Part shown: piece after piece, positions 59,601 through 64,000 of the stretch | How the letters are laid out: each line of letters begins with the position of its first letter | Numbering within the stretch: position 1 is the stretch's first letter | DNA from: an uncultured Verrucomicrobiota bacterium | GTDB lineage: Bacteria > Verrucomicrobiota > Verrucomicrobiia > Limisphaerales > UBA1319 | Assembly: GCA_903845125.1 (NCBI GenBank) | Contig: CAIMWS010000405.1 | Span: 1-64,000 of the forward strand | Direction of reading: 5' to 3' | DNA length: 64,000 nucleotides | Made by a program: the position numbers and the translations under genes | The notes under the pieces: model-generated | Database searches by the model: none | Told to the model about the DNA's origin: nothing | What the model saw: the letters and a program-made list of their open reading frames with translations, nothing else

Positions 59601-62600
59601 CAAGACCGGCTTCGCGGCCACCAGCCTCCGCCGCAGCGGCGGCCAGGCGCTGGGCGCCTTCCGCTGGCTGGTCTGGCGGGTGCTGCCGGTCACCACCGCG
59701 GGCGGCGGGGAAAACACCTCGTTCCAGGAATTCCAGGTGATTCCCCAGCCGGCCGGGCCCCGGAGCTGGAACCGAACCGGGCCGCTGGGCGAAACACCGT
59801 CACGCGCCAATGATGCCTATCCCCTCTCGGACCAGTCAAACCGCGCGGGCTGGAGGAAGTTCGAGCCGATGTGGGATGAGTTCGAGGGTCCGGCGCTCAA
59901 CACGAACCGCTGGCAGCTCAACATGAGCTGGTGGAAAGGCCGCCAGCCGGCCTTGTTCAGCGAGCACAATGTCACCGTCAGCAACCGCCAGTTGCATTTG
60001 ACCATGCGCCAGGCAACGCTGCCGGAAAGCGCGGCGCGCCAGGGATACACCAACTACACTTCAGCCGCCCTGCATACCCGGGCCAGGACCGCCTACGGTT
60101 ATTTCGAAGTCCGGGCCAGGCCGATGAATTCGGCGGGCTCCAGCTCGTTCTGGTTCCAGCAGGATGAGGCCCCCGGCTGGGGCACGGAAATCGATGTGTT
60201 CGAGATCGGCGGCAAGGCCAAGGGCTTTGAGCGGAAATACAATATGAACGCCCACGTGTTCCGCACCCCCACTGAAACCCGCCATTGGAGCGCGGGGGGG
60301 GAATGGCTGGCCCCCTGGCCGCTAGCCGCCGATTACCACGTGTACGGCTTGGAATGGGATGCGAAGGAGCTAAAGTATTTTGTCGATGGCGTGCTGGTCC
60401 GCACCGTGGAAAACACCCACTGGCACCAGCCCTTGTATCTCATCTTCGACAGCGAAACCATGCCCGGCTGGTTCGGCATGCCGGAGGACGCGGATCTGCC
60501 TTCCACCTTCAGCATCGACTACGTGCACGCGTGGAAAAAGGAGGGCAACCTCGTGGCCAACGGCGGATTCGAAAACGGGCTGGCGGACTGGCGGCCGTTT
60601 TGGAGCCGGCAGGCCGGGGCCGGTTCCGCGGTGATCGACCAGGCCGAAACCCACAGCGGCACGGCCGCGGCACGCATCGACCACCGCGGCCATGATGATT
60701 GGGCCTTGGAGCCCAATCTGCGCCTGCCGGTGCAAAGCGGCCAGGAATTCGAGCTGGCCGCGTGGATCCGGCTCCAGGGCGCCGGATCCGCCACCTTATG
60801 TGTATCCACCTGGGGGCAGGATGGCCGAAACCTCGACTGGTCGTACGCCGAGCGCACAACCGCGGCGACACCGGATTGGGTCCGCCTGCAAACCCGCTTT
60901 TACATCCCCCCGGGCGTGAGCCAGATCCAGCCGCGGCTGATCGGCTACGAGGCCGCCAAAGTCTGGGTGGACGATGTTTCCCTCGTCCAGCAAGTCGGCC
61001 TCAAGCTCGAGCGCCCGCCGGATTTGCCGGCCCAGTTGGCCCAGACCAACGAGTTCCTGGAGCTGCGGGTCCAAACCGCGGAAGGCACTTGGTCCGTCCT
61101 GGACCGCCGCTCCGGCCGGCTCTGGGGGCAAGCCGCGGCCCAAAAGGAACTGGTGGTAGCCGGCGGCCGGACCCGGAACGGGGAAATTGAACTCGACCTG
61201 ATCCACCTGACCTCCGGCCTCAAGTTGCGGGCCGTTCTCCAGCTGGATCCTATGCGCCCGGAACTCACGGTGCGCCTGGCCGCCGAGGGGGAAATGCGAA
61301 CCCCGCTGAAATATCCCCATCCGTTTGCCAGCGAACCGGGCGACCGCCTGGTGGTACCGATGAACGAGGGAATATCTTATCCGGTGGAAGACCGCTCGGT
61401 GGAGCCTTTCCGGCTGATCGCTTACGGCGGCCATGGCATCTGCATGGCTTTCTGGGGCGTGACCGGCGACCGCCCGGGATACTCGGCGATCATCGAGACC
61501 CCGGATGACGCCGCCATTCGGATCCAACGGCTGGCGGATCGCCTGGCCATCGCGCCGGAGTGGGATCCGCAAAAGGGCCGGTTCGGTTATGCGCGGCGGT
61601 TGCGTTATGTCTTTCACGACGGCGGCGGCCACGTGGCCATCGCCAAGCGCTACCGGGAACATGCCCGGCAAAACGGCCTCCTGAAAACCCTGGCCGAAAA
61701 ACGGAAGGAGAATCCGGAGGTTGATCTCCTTATCGGCGCGGCCAACATCTGGAATTGGGACGCCGACCCGGCGGCCCTCGTGCGGGAGATGAAGGAAGCG
61801 GGCCTCGAACGGATCCTCTGGAGCCGGGGTGGCTCCCCGGAGGCGGTGCGCGCCTTGAACGATTTGCAGGTCCTGACCAGCCGCTACGACATCTACCAGG
61901 ACGTGATGGACCCCGCGAATTTCCCATTCCTCCATGGTATCCACGGCGATTGGACCACCGCTGCCTGGCCCCAGGACCTCATCCGCCGCCAGGATGGCAG
62001 CTGGCAGCACGGCTGGGGCGTGCAGGGCAAAAAAGGCGAGTGGTTTTATTGCGGGGTCACCTGCGACCGCCAAGCCCTGGCCTACGCCCGCCAGCGCATT
62101 CCCGCCGACCTGGCCAGCCGCCCCTACAAATGCCGGTTTATCGACACCACCACAGCCTCTCCCTGGAACGAGTGCTGGCACACGAATCATCCCCTCACGC
62201 GATCCGAAAGCCGGGAATGGAAAATGAAGCTCCTGGATTATGTTTCCAAGGATATGAAACTGGTGACCGGCTGCGAGACGGGCCACGACGCGGCCGTGCC
62301 GTTCCTCCATTATTTCGAGGGCATGCTCAGCCTCGGCCCCTACCGGGTGCCCGACGCGGGGCGCGACATGCAACGGATCTGGACCGAGGTGCCCGAACCG
62401 GTGGCCAAATTCCAGCTCGGCCAGGCCTATCGCCTGCCGCTTTGGGAGCTGGTTTACCACGACTGCGTGGTAGCCCAGTGGTATTGGGGCGACTATAATA
62501 ACAAGCTGCCCGCCTTGTGGGAAAAACGCGACCTTTTCAACCTCCTCTACGGCACGCCCCCCATGTACATGTTCAACCGCAAGCTTTGGCAAGCCGAGCG

Positions 62601-62826
62601 CGGGCATTTTGCGCGCAGCTATCAGAATATCTGCCCGGCCGTGCGCGCCACTGGCTATGCGGAGATGACCAACCACCTTTTTCTGACGCCGGACCGCAAT
62701 GTCCAGCAGAGCACCTTCGCCAATGGCGTCACCGTCACCGTGAATTTCGGTGCCTCCGCCTATCAGCTCGCGTCCGGCGAAAGCGTGCCGCCCATGGGCT
62801 TCCGCGTGGCAGGCATGCCCCGATAA
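56695..62826 (+). CDS. Giant exported multi-domain polysaccharide-active protein (beta-helix, PDZ, discoidin-like, GH16, CBM-like, DUF5696-like)
   Basis: A 2043-residue protein with an N-terminal hydrophobic signal (WAHLLLLGWLALKMSGLPSQAA). Approximate domains: 60-720 right-handed parallel beta-helix (DYFVSPQGRDDQPGT, FLRAGTYYLTEPVVF, later FINPAQGDFRVREDSP); 774-855 PDZ domain (GVLLVNVPAGTPAAKAGLRKDDVILACQG in pieces); 865-1020 discoidin-like region; 1059-1282 GH16 fold with catalytic EIDVFE at 1165-1170; 1283-1430 carbohydrate-binding-like sandwich (NGGFENGLADW); 1436-2043 glycosidase-like region similar to DUF5696/GH101-type proteins. The start at 56695 is uncertain. Secreted degradation of a galactan or other marine-type polysaccharide is inferred. 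It is divergent from the exported GH-like gene. Confidence 0.78.
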   Translation: MTTAAIPQGSKRKGTCLHKYHSSQEEIHSAAARPARRPAWAHLLLLGWLALKMSGLPSQAADYFVSPQGRDDQPGTRDQPFASLKRAQQAARLAAGREPVTVFLRAGTYYLTEPVVFTPEDSGTREAPVKYQAWGEEPVVISGGTRLNGLKWEAWRDGILQAEVPAGLETDQLFVNGERQHMARYPNFNASERIYNGYAADAISPERVQRWADPRGGYLHAMHEAMWGGFHYRITGKDAGGKAVYEGGWQNNRPARMHARYRFVEKILEELDAPGEWFLDSPRHKLLFFPPVGLDLSAATIETVRLRRLFELRGTPQKPVRFLALKGLVLRHTARTFMDNREPLVRSDWTTYRGGTIFITGSEDCVVEDCFLDQVGGNAIFVNEYNRRLTVRGCHIAKAGANGVAFVGDRNAARVPRDWQDRSQSFATLDRTPGPKTDNYPADCLVEDCLIYLSGRVEKQTSPVQIELAEGITVRHCSLYQVPRAGINIGDGCWGGHVIEFCDIFDTVLETGDHGSFNSWGRDRFWNLSGLDLNDDRTWEREKETPLLDARKTVILRNNRWRCDHGWDIDLDDGSTNYRIYNNLCLNGGLKNREGFYRVVENNIIVNNGFHPHVWYKHSQDIVRRNLMLTDHYLPAGGMPSTPWGGEMDYNLVHRPGVNPPQPAARLAQQSQRDAHSVIADAGFINPAQGDFRVREDSPALKLGFVNFPMDQFGVRKPALKAIARTPQIPTLVIPGAEADRPARPRRNHLWQAQVRNITGLGDRSAYGLPDESGVLLVNVPAGTPAAKAGLRKDDVILACQGKPVRTVQDVLARQSAAAGSKLSLEVRRQQQNVTLEVADYAYFITELRDDAAFTTIPMLPSAAVLPVKASASEPATVNEPLATLADGQLARNYGPVFPNGISGGLYKLDLGSVKNIARVNSFSFNEGGGRGRQRFSLYGSQADSDPGWNVEDSRSFTPIGEVDMADAPKTGFAATSLRRSGGQALGAFRWLVWRVLPVTTAGGGENTSFQEFQVIPQPAGPRSWNRTGPLGETPSRANDAYPLSDQSNRAGWRKFEPMWDEFEGPALNTNRWQLNMSWWKGRQPALFSEHNVTVSNRQLHLTMRQATLPESAARQGYTNYTSAALHTRARTAYGYFEVRARPMNSAGSSSFWFQQDEAPGWGTEIDVFEIGGKAKGFERKYNMNAHVFRTPTETRHWSAGGEWLAPWPLAADYHVYGLEWDAKELKYFVDGVLVRTVENTHWHQPLYLIFDSETMPGWFGMPEDADLPSTFSIDYVHAWKKEGNLVANGGFENGLADWRPFWSRQAGAGSAVIDQAETHSGTAAARIDHRGHDDWALEPNLRLPVQSGQEFELAAWIRLQGAGSATLCVSTWGQDGRNLDWSYAERTTAATPDWVRLQTRFYIPPGVSQIQPRLIGYEAAKVWVDDVSLVQQVGLKLERPPDLPAQLAQTNEFLELRVQTAEGTWSVLDRRSGRLWGQAAAQKELVVAGGRTRNGEIELDLIHLTSGLKLRAVLQLDPMRPELTVRLAAEGEMRTPLKYPHPFASEPGDRLVVPMNEGISYPVEDRSVEPFRLIAYGGHGICMAFWGVTGDRPGYSAIIETPDDAAIRIQRLADRLAIAPEWDPQKGRFGYARRLRYVFHDGGGHVAIAKRYREHARQNGLLKTLAEKRKENPEVDLLIGAANIWNWDADPAALVREMKEAGLERILWSRGGSPEAVRALNDLQVLTSRYDIYQDVMDPANFPFLHGIHGDWTTAAWPQDLIRRQDGSWQHGWGVQGKKGEWFYCGVTCDRQALAYARQRIPADLASRPYKCRFIDTTTASPWNECWHTNHPLTRSESREWKMKLLDYVSKDMKLVTGCETGHDAAVPFLHYFEGMLSLGPYRVPDAGRDMQRIWTEVPEPVAKFQLGQAYRLPLWELVYHDCVVAQWYWGDYNNKLPALWEKRDLFNLLYGTPPMYMFNRKLWQAERGHFARSYQNICPAVRATGYAEMTNHLFLTPDRNVQQSTFANGVTVTVNFGASAYQLASGESVPPMGFRVAGMPR

Positions 62827-62847
62827 AAACCGGTCGGGCCACTTTCC

Positions 62848-62863
62848 GGGTTTTCCAAAACCC
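62848..62863. terminator. Possible bidirectional terminator between convergent genes
   Basis: GGGTTTTCCAAAACCC is a palindrome in the 93-base gap between the giant protein gene and the PQQ-type gene. The GC-rich pairs CCGGG/CCCGG extend it. The T tract is weak. Confidence 0.3.
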
Positions 62864-62919
62864 CCGGATTTCCTTCAAATGACAAACCGCCCGGCTCCCT
62901 ACCGCCGGATCACTCAGAA

Positions 62920-64000
62920 TCAAGGCTTGGCGGCCAGCGACACGCAAACCATCTCGTGGTCGTTGCGGGCGTAAACACTGCGGTTGGCAAAGGCCGGATG
63001 CGACCAGATCACCTTGCGCCCGCCGCCGGAGGAAGCCATGTCCGGGTCCAGGATGTGGGCCCGGCTGATCTCCTCATATCCTTTGGCGGAAAGCCGGCAG
63101 AGGATCAGATCGCCCAGCTCGTTGAAAATGATTACGCGATCGCGATGCGTCACCATGAAAACGGTGCACCAGCGTTCCTTGGGTTTCGTTCCCCCGCTGG
63201 TGGGGGCCAGGGTGGTCCAGAGGCGCGCCCCGTTTTGGCCGTCCAGGCAGCAAAATTCACCATAAAGTGAAACCCCATACAGGCAATTATCCCGCAGCAG
63301 CACGGTGCTCAGGGTGGTGTTGAATCCGGCTTTCTTCCATTCCTTCTCCGGGGCGCCGCCGGTTGAAGCCTTCCACAGGATTTCAGGCTCCGCCACGCCG
63401 GGCTTGAATTGCAGCATCAGGGCCCCTTCATACTGGCTGCAGACTGCCAGGCGGTCGCCCTCGATAGTAGGCGTGGTGATGGCCAGGCCGACGTAGGTGG
63501 GATGCGCCACAGACCACCGGAGTTGGCCCGTCTCCGGAACCAATCCCGCCAGGCCGCCCCCGTGCCAGACGATCAGCTGGCGCTGCCCGGCCAGGGTATG
63601 GATCAGAGGTGCGCTGTAGCCCGGCTCGGCGGCATCCAGCGCCTTCCAAAGCTCCCGGCCAGTGTGGCGGTCAAACGCCACCACCGCCTGCCCGGCCCCG
63701 CCCACCAGCAGGATCAGCTGGTCCCCCTCCACCAGCGGCTGTATGGCAAACCCGTACTGCGGCACTTTTGCGCCATATTCCTGGACCAGGTTTTTCTGCC
63801 AAACCGGTTGGCCCGTGGCGGCGGCCAGACAGCGGAGGTCGCCCATGGTGCCCAGGGTGTAAACGCGATCGCCCCGCACGGTGGGTGTGGCCCGCGGCCC
63901 GGAGCCGTAAGCGGCGGAATATTTGCACGGGTAGGCGTGTATCCAGAGTATCTTCCCGGTGGCTTCGTCCACTCCCAAAACGCGCTCCAAGCCCGTGGTC
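62920..64000 (-). CDS. Exported-type PQQ/BamB-like beta-propeller protein (5' cut by window edge)
   Basis: The frame stays open through the right edge, and the codon at 63990 is TTG (Leu) in the middle of a domain, so the real start lies beyond the window. Visible propeller blades include VLGVDEATGKILWIHAYPC, GTMGDLRCLAAATGQPVWQ, VAFDRHTGRELWKAL and LVPETGQLRWSVA, with the Trp/Gly pattern of PQQ-type repeats. The C-terminus ends EMVCVSLAAKP. Such proteins are common in Verrucomicrobia secretomes and resemble BamB or quinoprotein propellers, but no quinone-binding residues are identified. It converges with the giant protein gene. Confidence 0.8.
   Translation of the reverse strand, partial: TTGLERVLGVDEATGKILWIHAYPCKYSAAYGSGPRATPTVRGDRVYTLGTMGDLRCLAAATGQPVWQKNLVQEYGAKVPQYGFAIQPLVEGDQLILLVGGAGQAVVAFDRHTGRELWKALDAAEPGYSAPLIHTLAGQRQLIVWHGGGLAGLVPETGQLRWSVAHPTYVGLAITTPTIEGDRLAVCSQYEGALMLQFKPGVAEPEILWKASTGGAPEKEWKKAGFNTTLSTVLLRDNCLYGVSLYGEFCCLDGQNGARLWTTLAPTSGGTKPKERWCTVFMVTHRDRVIIFNELGDLILCRLSAKGYEEISRAHILDPDMASSGGGRKVIWSHPAFANRSVYARNDHEMVCVSLAAKP

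Noticed and set aside
60796-62676. 626-residue minus-strand ORF
   Set aside because: Antisense to the C-terminal part of the giant protein; no domain, composition of a shadow.

Overview
The window is a high-GC chromosomal stretch that looks like Verrucomicrobiota (Limisphaerales/Pedosphaera-like), possibly another PVC-group lineage. The basis is the mix of genes: many secreted and Tat-exported proteins, Gfo/Idh/MocA oxidoreductases, large multi-domain glycoside-hydrolase-like proteins, cytochrome c proteins with beta-propellers and HZS-alpha-like proteins. There is no rRNA or tRNA to confirm the taxonomy. No phage, insertion sequence, CRISPR array or integrase was seen. About 47 genes are supported, one of them cut by each window edge.

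Layout. 1-9.6 kb: end of an outer-membrane-type protein, threonine aldolase, a small exported protein built from 21-residue repeats, an Mrp-type P-loop ATPase (minus), a large exported metzincin-type protease, a variant SDR and a GH78-like protein. 9.6-18 kb: RluA-type pseudouridine synthase, DUF6580-like membrane protein, exported proteins, a Tat-exported Gfo/Idh/MocA protein, an exported M28 peptidase, and a two-gene unit with a vWA-like protein. 18-22.3 kb: class I hybrid cluster protein (hcp) and a 4Fe-4S protein. Each is preceded by a TTGAT-N4-GTCAA box of CRP/FNR type at the same distance from a possible -10, so they are a candidate nitrosative-stress/low-oxygen regulon. A HicB-like remnant lies beside them. 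22.3-30.6 kb: SGNH hydrolase, then a c-type cytochrome cluster made of a beta-propeller/di-haem protein and two tandem PD40/HZS-alpha-like proteins.

30.7-41.3 kb: sugar epimerase, NrdG-like radical SAM protein, a histidine kinase, OmpR-type regulator and exported ankyrin protein whose reading frames overlap, nicotinamidase, and an ABC exporter unit with a TPR protein. 41.3-46.9 kb: Tat-exported TIM-barrel protein, LTxxQ-type small periplasmic protein, a stand-alone receiver protein, and a divergent NtrB/NtrC-like sensor and sigma-54 activator pair. 47-53.4 kb: a tightly overlapping heavy-metal efflux operon (small exported protein, TolC-like, adaptor, CzcA/CusA-like pump) that ends in a divergent PII protein of the PII-NG kind. 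53.8-64 kb: endonuclease V, an exported glycoside-hydrolase-like protein, a 2043-residue exported fusion (beta-helix, PDZ, discoidin-like, GH16, CBM-like and a C-terminal glycosidase-like part), and the end of a PQQ-type beta-propeller protein.

The main themes are extracellular polysaccharide and protein breakdown, periplasmic c-type cytochromes, nitrosative/anaerobic stress and metal efflux. All functions are inferred by reading motifs and family resemblance. No database search was possible.
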